41,965 nt of DNA from Stenotrophomonas maltophilia (lineage in GTDB: Bacteria > Pseudomonadota > Gammaproteobacteria > Xanthomonadales > Xanthomonadaceae). A model generated the notes under the pieces. The model was given only the letters and a program-made list of their open reading frames with translations, ran no database searches and was not told the origin of the DNA. Shown one piece after another: positions 34,939 through 41,965 of this stretch (the first letter of the stretch is position 1; every line of letters begins with the position of its first letter). Position numbers and translations under genes: made by a program. The stretch is taken from NCBI RefSeq assembly GCF_013464485.1, contig NZ_RAUX01000015.1:79816-121780 (forward strand), read 5' to 3'.

Positions 34939-35173
34939 GCAGGGCTTGCAGCCCTGCACCTGCTTAGAGCAACGGCAACCGCAAAAGCATGCTATCCGTG
35001 GGATGGCGGGGCGGGTCCGGTGGCGGGAGACGCCGTAAACCCATCCGTGGGGGCTTAGCCGCGGCATCCATGCCGCGGACACTCCCGCCACCGGACCCAC
35101 CCCGCCTTCGACAGTTGGCCTCGATCTGTCGGAACGGCGCATTGCCCTGGCGGGTGTCGACCTTGGTCGACAC
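34939..35173. repeat. Composite long-stem repeat, copy B (inverted)
   Basis: Same parts as copy A in reverse order: hairpin GCAGGGC-TTGCA-GCCCTGC (34939-34957), a GCAACGGCAACC tract, 25-bp arms (35005-35029 with 35082-35106, one mismatch that is a G-U wobble on the minus transcript), spacer starting TTCGACAG, and palindrome GTGTCGACC-TT-GGTCGACAC (35154-35173). The loop, read on the minus strand, contains CCGCGGCATGGATGCCGCGG and is nearly the same as that of copy C. Begins 14 bp after the mscS stop. Confidence 0.8.
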
Positions 35174-35178
35174 GGTGG

Positions 35179-35197
35179 ATCCACGCCATGCGTGGAT
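35179..35197. repeat. REP palindrome between copies B and C
   Basis: ATCCACGCCATGCGTGGAT, the core of the GTAG-type palindrome but preceded by GTGG instead of GTAG. It sits in the short junction between the two facing composite repeats. The rest of the 534-bp gap 34925-35458 is taken up by copies B and C; no gene is seen there. Confidence 0.7.
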
Positions 35198-35220
35198 GAC
35201 TCATTCGATATCTGACAGAT

Positions 35221-35448
35221 GTGTCGACCAAGGTCGACACCTACCAACAGCCGCGGAAATCTGTCAGAGGCGGGGCGGTGTCGGAGTGCGGGGTGTCCGC
35301 GGCATGGATGCCGCGGCCAAGCCCCCAGGGACGGGTTCACGGCGTCCCCGCACTCCGACACCGCCCCTGCCAACCCACGGAATGCCAGCTTTTGCTGTTG
35401 CGGTTGCCTTGGCTTGAAGGCTTCGGCGGGTGCAGGGCGCAGCCCTGC
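35221..35448. repeat. Composite long-stem repeat, copy C
   Basis: Order as in copy A: palindrome GTGTCGACC-AA-GGTCGACAC (35221-35240) followed by CTAC; a shorter spacer ending ATCTGTCAGA; 22-bp perfect arms (35272-35293 with 35346-35367) extended by three more pairs beyond a one-base bulge; CCACGGAATGCC and a GCTGTTGCGGTTGCC tract; and terminal hairpin GCAGGGC-GCA-GCCCTGC (35432-35448). The arm core GGTGTCGGAGTGCGGGG is unlike copies A and B, yet pairing is kept. It ends 10 bp before the 3' end of the YbiI-like gene. Confidence 0.8.
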
Positions 35449-35458
35449 CGAACACCCC

Positions 35459-35725
35459 TTACCTCAGCTGGCTGTCCTTGCTGCCACGCCGGTTGTAGCC
35501 GGCATGCGCCTGCTCTTCGTCGTCGTGCGCCTGCTGGCACGCCACGCACAGCCGAACACCGGGTACAGCCTGGCGTCGCGCCAACGGGATCGGCGCGTCG
35601 CATTCCTCACAGTGTTCCAGACCAGGGCCCCGCCGCAGCTGGCGCCGCGCACGGGCAATCGCATCATCAACTGTGGCGTCGATCTGGTCCTGGACCGCGC
35701 CGTCTCCCGCCCAACCGGTGGCCAT
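35459..35725 (-). CDS. ybiI: DksA/TraR-type zinc finger protein, YbiI-like
   Basis: 88 residues with a C4 zinc finger (Cys39, Cys42, Cys60, Cys63) in the setting HCEECDAPIPLARR and GVRLCVACQQ, ending NRRGSKDSQLR as in E. coli YbiI. The family lacks the long coiled coil of DksA; a role at RNA polymerase is possible but not shown. GGAGG lies six bases before the ATG at 35725, which favours it over the Met at 35731 that overlaps the Shine-Dalgarno spacing. It converges with mscS across the repeat-filled gap. Confidence 0.93.
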   Translation of the reverse strand: MATGWAGDGAVQDQIDATVDDAIARARRQLRRGPGLEHCEECDAPIPLARRQAVPGVRLCVACQQAHDDEEQAHAGYNRRGSKDSQLR

Positions 35726-35793
35726 GGCCATCCTCCGCAGGTGTGTCGCCTGATATGGAGACGATACACCCCGGAAAAAAGGCAGGTCTTCAT

Positions 35794-35816
35794 GTAGAGC
35801 CGAACCATGCTCGGCT
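35794..35816 (+). repeat. GTAG-type REP palindrome
   Basis: GTAG (35794-35797) then AGCCGA-ACCATGC-TCGGCT (35798-35816). A canonical SMAG-like head and stem in the 164-bp gap between the YbiI-like and DUF2058 genes. Both neighbours are on the minus strand, so it could mark the end of the DUF2058 transcript. Confidence 0.7.
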
Positions 35817-35895
35817 GCTCTTCAGGAAGACGAACAGAACGCGGATGGGTTCGATCAAGCCGATTGCGACTTAATGCCCTCCGTCCCCCTTTTGT

Positions 35896-36453
35896 TTACC
35901 AGACCAGGTCGTCGGGTACCTGGAACTGGGCGTAGTAGGCGTCGTCCTCTGCGTTGCCGGTTGAGATCTCGGCGGTCGAGCCCGGCTGGCCGTGGTCGAC
36001 AATGATCGCTTCCGGGGCGCGCTCACGCACCTTCTCGGCAGCAGCACGTGGCAGCAGGGCGTAGCCCTCGCCGTTGGCGACAATGACCAGCACCCCCACC
36101 GACAGCGCCTTGCGCAGCTTGGGGTCGATCAGCAGGGTGCGGATCGCGGCGCCGTCACTGAACCGGTACTCATCGTCGCCCTTGTGGGGCACGGCGTGGG
36201 CACTGATGATCTGCCTGGCCTGGGCTTTCTGTTCAGCCTGGCGGGCCTGCGCATTGCGCTCGGCGGCCAGCGCGCGGTCGCGCTCGACCTTCTCGGCGCG
36301 GGCGCGTTCAGCCTCGCGCTGGACCTCGCCCGAGGTCGATTCGGCCTTGCCCTGCCGGGCCTTGGCCTGCGCGCTCGCGGCAGCGCTGGCCTGCGACTTC
36401 TTGGCCAGGCCGGCCTTGAGCAATTGTTCCTGCAGCGCGTTGGGCTTTGCCAT
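35896..36453 (-). CDS. yaiL: DUF2058 protein (YaiL-like)
   Basis: 185 residues. The first 80 are a highly charged Ala/Lys/Gln/Glu helix (coiled coil likely), then the DUF2058 core (about 95-185) with EYRFSDGAAIRTLLIDPKLR and DAYYAQFQVPDDLVW at the end. E. coli YaiL/YaiI neighbours call it a nucleoprotein, with ribosome or polysome association suggested, but the role is not settled. It diverges from the YgjP-like gene over only 62 bp, so they may share regulatory DNA. Confidence 0.92.
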   Translation of the reverse strand: MAKPNALQEQLLKAGLAKKSQASAAASAQAKARQGKAESTSGEVQREAERARAEKVERDRALAAERNAQARQAEQKAQARQIISAHAVPHKGDDEYRFSDGAAIRTLLIDPKLRKALSVGVLVIVANGEGYALLPRAAAEKVRERAPEAIIVDHGQPGSTAEISTGNAEDDAYYAQFQVPDDLVW

Positions 36454-36515
36454 GGTCGATGCGTACCGCGTGTAATCTTGGATGCCCCATTCTACCGACG
36501 CCCCGCCGCCCCTGC

Positions 36516-37016
36516 ATGGCAGTCCTGAAGTACCTCACCGGTTATCCCGAACCCCTGGTTGCCCAGGTCAGCGACCTGCTGGCGCAGGGCAAGCTCGGCC
36601 CCTGGCTGCAGCAGCGCTACCCCGACCCGCACGAAGTGCGCAGCGACCGCCAGCTGTACGACTACACCCAGGACCTGAAGGACCGCTACCTGCGCAAGTC
36701 GGTGCCGCTCAACAAGGTCTGCTACGACAACACGCTGGAAGTGATCAAGCACGCGCTGGGCACCCATACCGCCATCTCCCGCGTCCACGGCGGCCGCCTC
36801 AAGGCCAGCCGTGAGATCCGCATCGCCACCGTGTTCCGCCAGGCACCGGCAGCGTTCCTGCGCATGATCGTGGTGCATGAGCTGGCCCACCTGAAGGAAG
36901 CCGACCACAACAAGGCCTTCTACCAGCTGTGCCAGCACATGGAACCGGATTACCTGCAGCTGGAGTTCGATACCCGCCTGTACCTGACCGAGCTGGCCAA
37001 CCGCGGCCAGCGCTGA
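36516..37016 (+). CDS. YgjP-like zinc metallopeptidase
   Basis: 166 residues of the YgjP/DUF45 metallopeptidase family. The zinc motif HELAH (His121, Glu122, His125) is followed by a third possible ligand His131 in LKEADHNKAFY. The N-terminal half carries the family region KDRYLRKSVPLNKVCYDN. No signal peptide, so cytoplasmic. The start at 36516 is the Met that gives the family length; upstream Met at 36447 only adds unrelated sequence. It is followed 47 bp later by the pseudouridine-synthase-like gene. Confidence 0.9.
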   Translation: MAVLKYLTGYPEPLVAQVSDLLAQGKLGPWLQQRYPDPHEVRSDRQLYDYTQDLKDRYLRKSVPLNKVCYDNTLEVIKHALGTHTAISRVHGGRLKASREIRIATVFRQAPAAFLRMIVVHELAHLKEADHNKAFYQLCQHMEPDYLQLEFDTRLYLTELANRGQR

Positions 37017-37063
37017 CCGGCCGCAGCAGCTACACTGCGCGCCCCCTGCCTGACCTTTCCGCC

Positions 37064-37762
37064 ATGGAACCGATCCGTCTCGACAAACGCCTGTCCGCCC
37101 TGCTCGGCATCCCGCGCGGCGAAGCGCGACGCTACATCGAAGGCGGCTGGGTCACGGTCAACGGCGACGTGGTGGAACAGCCGCAGCGTCCGGTCGATGA
37201 CAGCGCGGTGATCGTCGTGGCCGAACAGGCCAGCGATGAAAAGGCCGAGCGCGTCAGCATGCTGTTGCACAAGCCGGCCGGCGTTGCCGCTGAGACCCTG
37301 TGTGCGCTGGTCAGCAGTGACAGCCGCAGCGAACTTGATGCCAGCGACATCCGTCCGCTGCAGCGCCATTTCCACGGCCTGCAGCTGGCCGCCTCGCTTC
37401 CGGCCAGCGACAGCGGCCTGGTGGTGGTCAGCCAGGATCCGGCCACGCTGGCCCATCTGCAGCGCAATCTGGGCCGCACCGAACAGGAATACCTGATCGA
37501 AGTAGCCGAAGGCGGTCCGGAGCGCGGCCCGTGGCTGATGGCCCGGCTGCAGCAGGAATCGGGCGGCGCCAAGGTCAGCTGGCAGAGCGAGCAACGCCTG
37601 CGCTTTGCTGGCAAGGGACTGACCGCCAAGGGCCTGCGCGTGGCGGTGACGGCTGCCGGCCTGCAGGTGACGGCCGTGCGTCGGCTGCGTATTGGCCGCG
37701 TGGCATTGGGGCCGCTGCCTGCGGGGCAGTGGCGTTACCTGGGCAGCGACGAGCGGTTCTGA
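37064..37762 (+). CDS. Degenerate RsuA/RluE-type pseudouridine synthase
   Basis: 232 residues with an N-terminal S4 RNA-binding domain (about 1-55, RLDKRLSALLGIPRGEARRY) and an RsuA-type synthase domain (about 60-232, starting MLLHKPAGV). The family's catalytic motif GRLD aligns with Ala110-Ser-Leu-Pro113: the essential Asp is Pro here. The usual RQVRRM RNA-contact motif near the end is also unclear. The downstream GLVVVSQDPATLAHL still fits the fold. The reading frame is intact, so this looks like a conserved enzyme-turned-binder rather than a pseudogene. A -10-like TACACT lies about 30 bp upstream of the ATG. Confidence 0.88.
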   Translation: MEPIRLDKRLSALLGIPRGEARRYIEGGWVTVNGDVVEQPQRPVDDSAVIVVAEQASDEKAERVSMLLHKPAGVAAETLCALVSSDSRSELDASDIRPLQRHFHGLQLAASLPASDSGLVVVSQDPATLAHLQRNLGRTEQEYLIEVAEGGPERGPWLMARLQQESGGAKVSWQSEQRLRFAGKGLTAKGLRVAVTAAGLQVTAVRRLRIGRVALGPLPAGQWRYLGSDERF

Positions 37763-37777
37763 CCGCGAAGTCCCTGT

Positions 37778-37913
37778 CATCCACGCATGGCGTGACGTTG
37801 CCTGGAGAAGCCATCCACGCATGGCGTGACGTTGTCTGAAGAAGCCATCCACGCGTGGCGTGGATCTACGCGGCGGGTCTCTCGGCTTTCATCCACGCAT
37901 GGCGTGGCTCTAC
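37778..37913. repeat. Tandem cluster of four REP-type palindromes
   Basis: Units begin at 37778, 37812, 37846 and 37890: the first three at an exact 34-bp step, the fourth 44 bp on. Each carries ATCCACGCATGGCGTG or a one-base variant. Units 3 and 4 end in CTAC (GTAG on the minus strand) and are complete; units 1 and 2 instead end GACGTTG. The cluster fills the 160-bp gap between the synthase-like gene and the phospholipase D gene. Confidence 0.75.
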
Positions 37914-37922
37914 CATCGGGGC

Positions 37923-39488
37923 ATGAGCCTGCCCAAGCCCCTGTGGCGACGCCTGCTGCGCGTCGCTGCACTCATCCTCGCCGCGCTGTTGCTGCTGGTC
38001 CTGTCCGGGCTGCTGCTGGCTGACCATCTCACGCCACAGGCGCAGGGCTCACCCTCGCATGTGCTGCCGCTGCAGCCGACACAGACCCGCATCGACCAGG
38101 AGATCGTGCCGCTGCAGAATGCCCATCCCGGCAAGTCCGGCGTGGCCTTCCTCAGTGATGGCATGGACGCGTTCGCCGCGCGCGCGATGATCACCGCGCA
38201 CGCTGGCCGCAGCCTGGACCTGCAGTACTACATCTGGCACGACGACCTGGTCGGCCACCTGATGGCCAAGGCGCTGTACGACGCCGCAGAGCGTGGTGTG
38301 CGCGTGCGCATCCTGCTCGACGACATGAACGCCAAGGACAAGGACGCCTTGATGATGGCGCTCGATGCGCATCCGAACATCGAACTGCGCCTGTACAACC
38401 CGTTCCGCAACCGCAGCGGCATCGCGCGCACGCTGGAGCTGGTGCAACGCGCCTTCAGCGTGAACCACCGCATGCACAACAAGAGCTGGATCGCAGACGG
38501 CCGCATCGCGATCGTCGGTGGCCGCAACATCGGCGAGGAATACTTCAGCGCGCGCGACGATGTGAACTTCCAGGACCTGGATCTGGTAGTGGCCGGCCCC
38601 GCCGTGCAGCAGGCCAACCAGATCTTCGACGACTACTGGAACAGCAGCACGGCGATCCCTATTTCCGCACTGGCCTCGTACACCGATGCGCAGTTGCAGC
38701 AGCTGGTGCGGCAGTCGGACCTGGATGCGATGCATGCCAAGGCACAGCCGTACCTGCAGCGTGTGGCCGAATCGCGCCAGCGGCAACGGCCCAGCCCGGA
38801 ACCGCTGCACTGGAGCGCGGACGTGCAGATCGCGTCCGATCCGCCGATGAAACACCGCGACGATGATCGCCACAGCTGGCTGGTCAGCACGCTCAGCGAG
38901 GAGCTGCGCGGTACCCGCCGCAGTGCGCTGCTGATCTCTCCCTACTTCGTGCCCGGCAACGATGGGGTCGAGGCGCTGTCGGCGCTGGCCGCGCGCGGCG
39001 CGCAGGTGGGCGTGGTCACCAATTCACTGGCCGCCAACGACGTGGCGGCGGTACACGGCGGCTACATGGGCTACAGGGCGCCGCTGCTGAAGGCCGGCGT
39101 GCAGCTGTACGAACTGAAGGCACACGGCCAGCTGGATGCCAGCCTGTTCGGCAGCAGCGGTGCCAGCCTGCACACCAAGGCATTCGTGGTCGATGACCGT
39201 CGCGGTTTCGTCGGTTCGTTCAACCTCGACCCGCGTTCGGCCTACCTCAATACCGAAATGGGCGTGCTGTTCGACGACCCGGTGCTGGGTGCGCAATTGC
39301 GCGACGAGTACCTGCGCCTTGCCCGCCCGGAACACAGCTGGTGGCTGGCGCTGGGGCGCGATGATGACCTGCGCTGGCTGGAGCGGCAGCCACCGCCGTA
39401 CTGGGTGGAGGCCGAACCCGGGGCCAGCCTGGGCAAGCACTGGACCGCGCGGGTGATCAGCTGGCTGCCGGTGGAATCGCAGCTGTAA
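37923..39488 (+). CDS. Phospholipase D / cardiolipin-synthase-like protein
   Basis: 521 residues: one N-terminal membrane anchor (about 12-34, VAALILAALLLLVLSGLLLA), then two HKD domains. Motif 1 is H-x-K-x4-D at His185, Lys187 and Asp192 (HNKSWIADG, then GGRN); motif 2 at His417, Lys419 and Asp424 (HTKAFVVDD, then GSFN). This is the YmdC/ClsC-like arrangement of the PLD superfamily, which transfers phosphatidyl groups to make cardiolipin. No neighbouring ClsC partner gene is seen. The start at 37923 gives the anchor directly and is supported by the CATCGGGGC context; an upstream Met would be inside a REP. Confidence 0.92.
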   Translation: MSLPKPLWRRLLRVAALILAALLLLVLSGLLLADHLTPQAQGSPSHVLPLQPTQTRIDQEIVPLQNAHPGKSGVAFLSDGMDAFAARAMITAHAGRSLDLQYYIWHDDLVGHLMAKALYDAAERGVRVRILLDDMNAKDKDALMMALDAHPNIELRLYNPFRNRSGIARTLELVQRAFSVNHRMHNKSWIADGRIAIVGGRNIGEEYFSARDDVNFQDLDLVVAGPAVQQANQIFDDYWNSSTAIPISALASYTDAQLQQLVRQSDLDAMHAKAQPYLQRVAESRQRQRPSPEPLHWSADVQIASDPPMKHRDDDRHSWLVSTLSEELRGTRRSALLISPYFVPGNDGVEALSALAARGAQVGVVTNSLAANDVAAVHGGYMGYRAPLLKAGVQLYELKAHGQLDASLFGSSGASLHTKAFVVDDRRGFVGSFNLDPRSAYLNTEMGVLFDDPVLGAQLRDEYLRLARPEHSWWLALGRDDDLRWLERQPPPYWVEAEPGASLGKHWTARVISWLPVESQL

Positions 39489-39491
39489 GTC

Positions 39492-40568
39492 TCAGCAGGC
39501 CGAACCGGCGCCTTCCTCACCGGCTTCGCCCAGTGTTTCCACGCTGCGCCCATGCAAGCGCCGCCAGATCCAGCGCAGGGCATGTGGCGGCGCCGAAGGC
39601 AGTTGTTCCAGCAGCGCCAGCATGCGGCTCTGGCTGGCATGGCCATGCCGGCACAGCAGGCTGGCCGCAGCGGCTGAGGTGGCCAGGCGCAGGCTGTCGG
39701 CAAGTGGACCATCGGCCTCCGGTGCCAGTGCCTGATGCACCGGCTCGGGCAGCTCCCAGGCTGCAGCCACGCGTTGTGCCAGTGGCAACGACCATTGCTG
39801 CAGCAATTGCAGGGCCAGCGCCGGCTCCACGGTTTCGCCGCGGGCCTGCGCTTCCTGCAGCAGTTGGCGCATCACCAGCGCAGACCCCAGCCCCTGCACG
39901 AGCCCCAGCCACTGCGCGGCGAAGGCATCACCGAAGGAGACCGTGCGTGCATGATCGGCCGCTGCGCGCGACGCCAGCAGCGCGTGTTCCCAGATGATCG
40001 TGCTGAACTGCGGGAAGACATCGCACTGCACCTGCATCACGGGCTGTACCAGCACGGCACTGATGATCTGGCGCACGCCTTCGGTGCCGACCAGGGTCAC
40101 CGCCCGCTGCAGGCTTTCAACCGGGCGCTCGTGCACCCTGTAGGCCGGGCTGTTGGCAATGCGCAGCAGGTTGCCGGTCAGCACCGGGTCCTGGCCGATG
40201 ATGGCAGCCATCACCCGTGCCGAGGCCGCATCATCGTTGACGGTCTGGATCAGCTGCGGCAGCAGCTGCGGGCGCCGGGGCAGCTGTCGGGCGGCCCAGT
40301 TGCGGTCCTGCAGCGCGCGCGCGACCGCCTCACCCAGCCCCGCGGCCTGCACCGGCGCGGATTCACCGGCCAGGCGCGGGTACAGGGCCAGCGCATGCAG
40401 GCCGCGCTGCAGATGTGCAGCGATCTCGGCCGAAGGCAGCGCCTCACCCTGCAGGCTGGCCGCAGCCGCCGCCACCGCCTGCCGCGACACCGCCGCCAAC
40501 CGGGACGGCGCGGCCCCGGTCGAGCGCGCCAGCCAGCCGCGCAGCGTTCGCCACCAGGCCGGCGTCAT
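39492..40568 (-). CDS. HDOD-domain signalling protein
   Basis: 358 residues with a Trp/Arg-rich start, a helical N-terminal region and an HDOD domain from about 120 to 320 (LPRRPQLLPQLIQTVNDDAA, MAAIIGQDPVLTGNLLRIAN and WEHALLASRAAADHART). HDOD modules lack HD-phosphodiesterase residues and are usually protein-binding parts of motility, virulence or second-messenger pathways. It converges with the phospholipase D gene, three bases between the stops. C-terminal 30 residues end with GEAGEEGAGSAC. Confidence 0.9.
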   Translation of the reverse strand: MTPAWWRTLRGWLARSTGAAPSRLAAVSRQAVAAAAASLQGEALPSAEIAAHLQRGLHALALYPRLAGESAPVQAAGLGEAVARALQDRNWAARQLPRRPQLLPQLIQTVNDDAASARVMAAIIGQDPVLTGNLLRIANSPAYRVHERPVESLQRAVTLVGTEGVRQIISAVLVQPVMQVQCDVFPQFSTIIWEHALLASRAAADHARTVSFGDAFAAQWLGLVQGLGSALVMRQLLQEAQARGETVEPALALQLLQQWSLPLAQRVAAAWELPEPVHQALAPEADGPLADSLRLATSAAAASLLCRHGHASQSRMLALLEQLPSAPPHALRWIWRRLHGRSVETLGEAGEEGAGSAC

Positions 40569-40760
40569 CGCCGCCCGCCCTGTCGTTGTGGTGCCCTTGC
40601 CGTCACTGACCGCCCTGCCTCTTCACGCCAATCCGGCCACCCGCCGTCGTCGCAGCATCGGCCGCACTTTCATCTTCTTTAACCGGACGGTCGCCAACGT
40701 CGACGGCAGCGGCCGGGGGAATGGACTAGAATGGCGCCGCGCGACCCGTCCCCCTGCACC

Positions 40761-40784
40761 GACGATGTCGCTTTTTTTGTTTTT
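40761..40784 (+). terminator. Weak terminator-like hairpin in the ldh leader
   Basis: CGAC-GAT-GTCG (40761-40771 region) is a short stem followed by a seven-T run, a G and five more T residues (40772-40784). It resembles an intrinsic terminator with a very short stem, 64 bp ahead of the dehydrogenase ATG. It could attenuate that gene. The rest of the 279-bp divergent gap shows a TAGAAT at 40729 and no other clear site. Confidence 0.25.
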
Positions 40785-40847
40785 GGGACCCTACCGTTCA
40801 CTGGCCGTTCGCTGCAGTTCGCCGCTGTTCGCGCCATCGGAGACGCC

Positions 40848-41945
40848 ATGCTATTCGAAACCCTCGCCACCACCGGCCACGAACAGGTGGTGTTCTGCCA
40901 CAACCACGATGCCGGCCTGAAGGCGATCATCGCCATCCACAACACCACCCTGGGCCCGGCCCTGGGCGGAGTGCGCATGCGCCCCTACGCCAGCACCGAC
41001 GAGGCGCTGGCCGACGTGCTGCGGCTGAGCAGGACGATGACCTACAAGAATGCGCTGGCCGGGCTCAACGTGGGCGGCGGCAAAGCGGTGATCATCGGCG
41101 ACCCGAAGGTCGACAAGACCGAAGTGCTGTTCCGCGCCTTCGGCCGTTATGTCGATTCGCTGGGCGGGCGCTACATCACCGCCGAAGACGTCGGTACCGA
41201 TGTCAACGACATGGAGAACATCTACCTGGAAAGCCAGTTCGTGACTGGCGTGCACCAGGTCCATGGCGGATCTGGCGATCCCGCCCCGTTCACCGCCTAC
41301 GGTGCGCTGCAGGCACTGATGGCGTCGATGCGCTTCAAGTTCGGCCATGAGGAAGTGGGCAAGACCAGCATCGCCGTGCAGGGCCTGGGCCATATCGGCA
41401 TGGAACTGGTGAAGCTGCTGCGCGACCGCGGCGCCAAGTTGTATGTCACCGACCTGGACAGTGCGCTGGTCGATCGCGCGGTCAGCGATTTCGGCGCCGA
41501 AGCGGTCAAGCCGGACGAGATCCACGAAGTGAACGCCGACGTGTTCGCACCGTGCGCGCTGGAAGGCGCGATCAACGCCGACACCCTGCCGCGGATCAAG
41601 GCCAGGATCATCTGCGGCACCGCCAACAACCAGCTGTCGAGCCTGGAGATCGGCGACGAGCTGCATGCGCGGGGCATCCTGTATGCGCCGGACTACGCGG
41701 TCAACGCCGGCGGCGTGATGAACGTGTCGCTGGAGATCGACGGCTACAACCGCGAGCGTGCGATGCGGCTGATCCGCAGCATCTACCACAACCTCACCCG
41801 CATCTTCGAACTGTCGCAGCGCGAGAACATCGCGCCGCAGCGTGCAGCCGACCGCATCGCCGAGAGCCGCATCCTGTCGATCGGCAAGCTGAAGATGCCA
41901 CTGGGCCGCAGCACGCCGCGACTGGGCAACCTGCGCGGCGGCTGA
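40848..41945 (+). CDS. ldh: Leucine dehydrogenase (Glu/Leu/Phe/Val family)
   Basis: 365 residues. It oxidatively deaminates branched-chain amino acids, chiefly leucine, to 2-oxo acids with NAD. Substrate-binding segment GGVRM is at residues 40-44; Lys67 (MTYKNALAG) and catalytic Lys79 (GGGKAVI) match the two lysines of characterised leucine dehydrogenases. The Rossmann motif GLGHIG lies about residues 180-185. The length (365) fits LeuDH rather than GDH (about 450). GGAGA six bases before 40848 supports the start, and the Met at 40731 lacks domain match. Downstream catabolic genes would be outside the window. Confidence 0.94.
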   Translation: MLFETLATTGHEQVVFCHNHDAGLKAIIAIHNTTLGPALGGVRMRPYASTDEALADVLRLSRTMTYKNALAGLNVGGGKAVIIGDPKVDKTEVLFRAFGRYVDSLGGRYITAEDVGTDVNDMENIYLESQFVTGVHQVHGGSGDPAPFTAYGALQALMASMRFKFGHEEVGKTSIAVQGLGHIGMELVKLLRDRGAKLYVTDLDSALVDRAVSDFGAEAVKPDEIHEVNADVFAPCALEGAINADTLPRIKARIICGTANNQLSSLEIGDELHARGILYAPDYAVNAGGVMNVSLEIDGYNRERAMRLIRSIYHNLTRIFELSQRENIAPQRAADRIAESRILSIGKLKMPLGRSTPRLGNLRGG

Positions 41946-41965
41946 GCCTGCCGCAATCGCGCCGG

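Noticed and set aside
35219-35874. Overlapping frames across copies B and C and the ybiI-like gene
   Set aside because: They come from repeat DNA in one frame and antisense of ybiI in another. The ybiI-like frame has four zinc cysteines and a Shine-Dalgarno.
17615-37922. CRISPR array from the repeated palindromes
   Set aside because: Repeats are inverted, unequally spaced and lack uniform spacers; no cas gene is present. They are REP-type elements.
37777-37971. 64-residue minus-strand frame before the phospholipase D gene
   Set aside because: It is made of repeated His/Ala/Trp units translated from the REP array.

Overview
The window is a GC-rich (roughly two-thirds G+C by eye), gene-dense chromosomal segment of a Xanthomonadaceae gammaproteobacterium, most likely Stenotrophomonas (S. 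maltophilia complex). The reasons are the gene order leuS-lptE-holA-nadD-rsfS, the protein sequences, and intergenic palindromes headed by GTAG, the hallmark of the Stenotrophomonas GTAG REP elements (SMAG). I see no prophage, integrase, IS transposase, CRISPR array, tRNA or rRNA. This is core and lineage-specific chromosome rather than an island.

Layout. 35-5583 (minus strand): housekeeping operon leuS, lptE, holA, nadD, rsfS. 5688-6290: DUF998 membrane protein. 6416-7273: chaperedoxin-like thioredoxin-TPR protein. 7456-10703: a translationally coupled pair, a secreted LysM-FecR protein and a CHASE2-GGDEF diguanylate cyclase. 10778-14091: hotdog thioesterase, an unknown membrane-anchored protein, then coupled DUF502 and queuosine-precursor transporter genes. 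14186-17614: DUF885 peptidase, serine hydrolase, VOC protein. 17615-17980: repeat-rich gap. 17981-21726: DUF2147, metG, HAD hydrolase, soluble RnfB-like ferredoxin. 21883-26433: RidA, MprF and AcvB/VirJ. 26512-29336: DUF998, oxidoreductase-like, HD hydrolase, transglutaminase-TPR. 29343-31938: YjdM, YegD-like Hsp70, YkgJ cysteine-cluster protein and a 60-residue protein. 31988-34294: ECF sigma / anti-sigma / DUF4097 operon facing a small gene. 34331-41945: small MscS channel, a large repeat-filled gap, YbiI-like zinc finger, DUF2058, YgjP-like peptidase, degenerate pseudouridine synthase, phospholipase D, HDOD and leucine dehydrogenase.

How genes may work together. mprF and acvB converge: one makes and flips aminoacyl-phosphatidylglycerol, the other belongs to a family that hydrolyses it, so the locus could set membrane charge. 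The LysM-FecR protein overlaps the CHASE2 cyclase by four bases, suggesting a periplasmic partner feeding a cyclic-di-GMP output. The sigma operon and the small gene opposite it carry nearly identical ECF-type promoter sequences with the same spacing, suggesting an autoregulated envelope-stress regulon.

The least expected structure is a composite repeat of about 230-240 bp present three times (17659-17893; 34939-35173 inverted; 35221-35448). Each copy has a GTGTCGACC palindrome, a spacer, a 22-26 bp long-armed stem with a conserved loop, a GC-rich tract and a terminal small hairpin. The arm sequence of the third copy differs strongly from the other two, yet base pairing is retained on both sides. 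This pattern points to selection for the folded structure.
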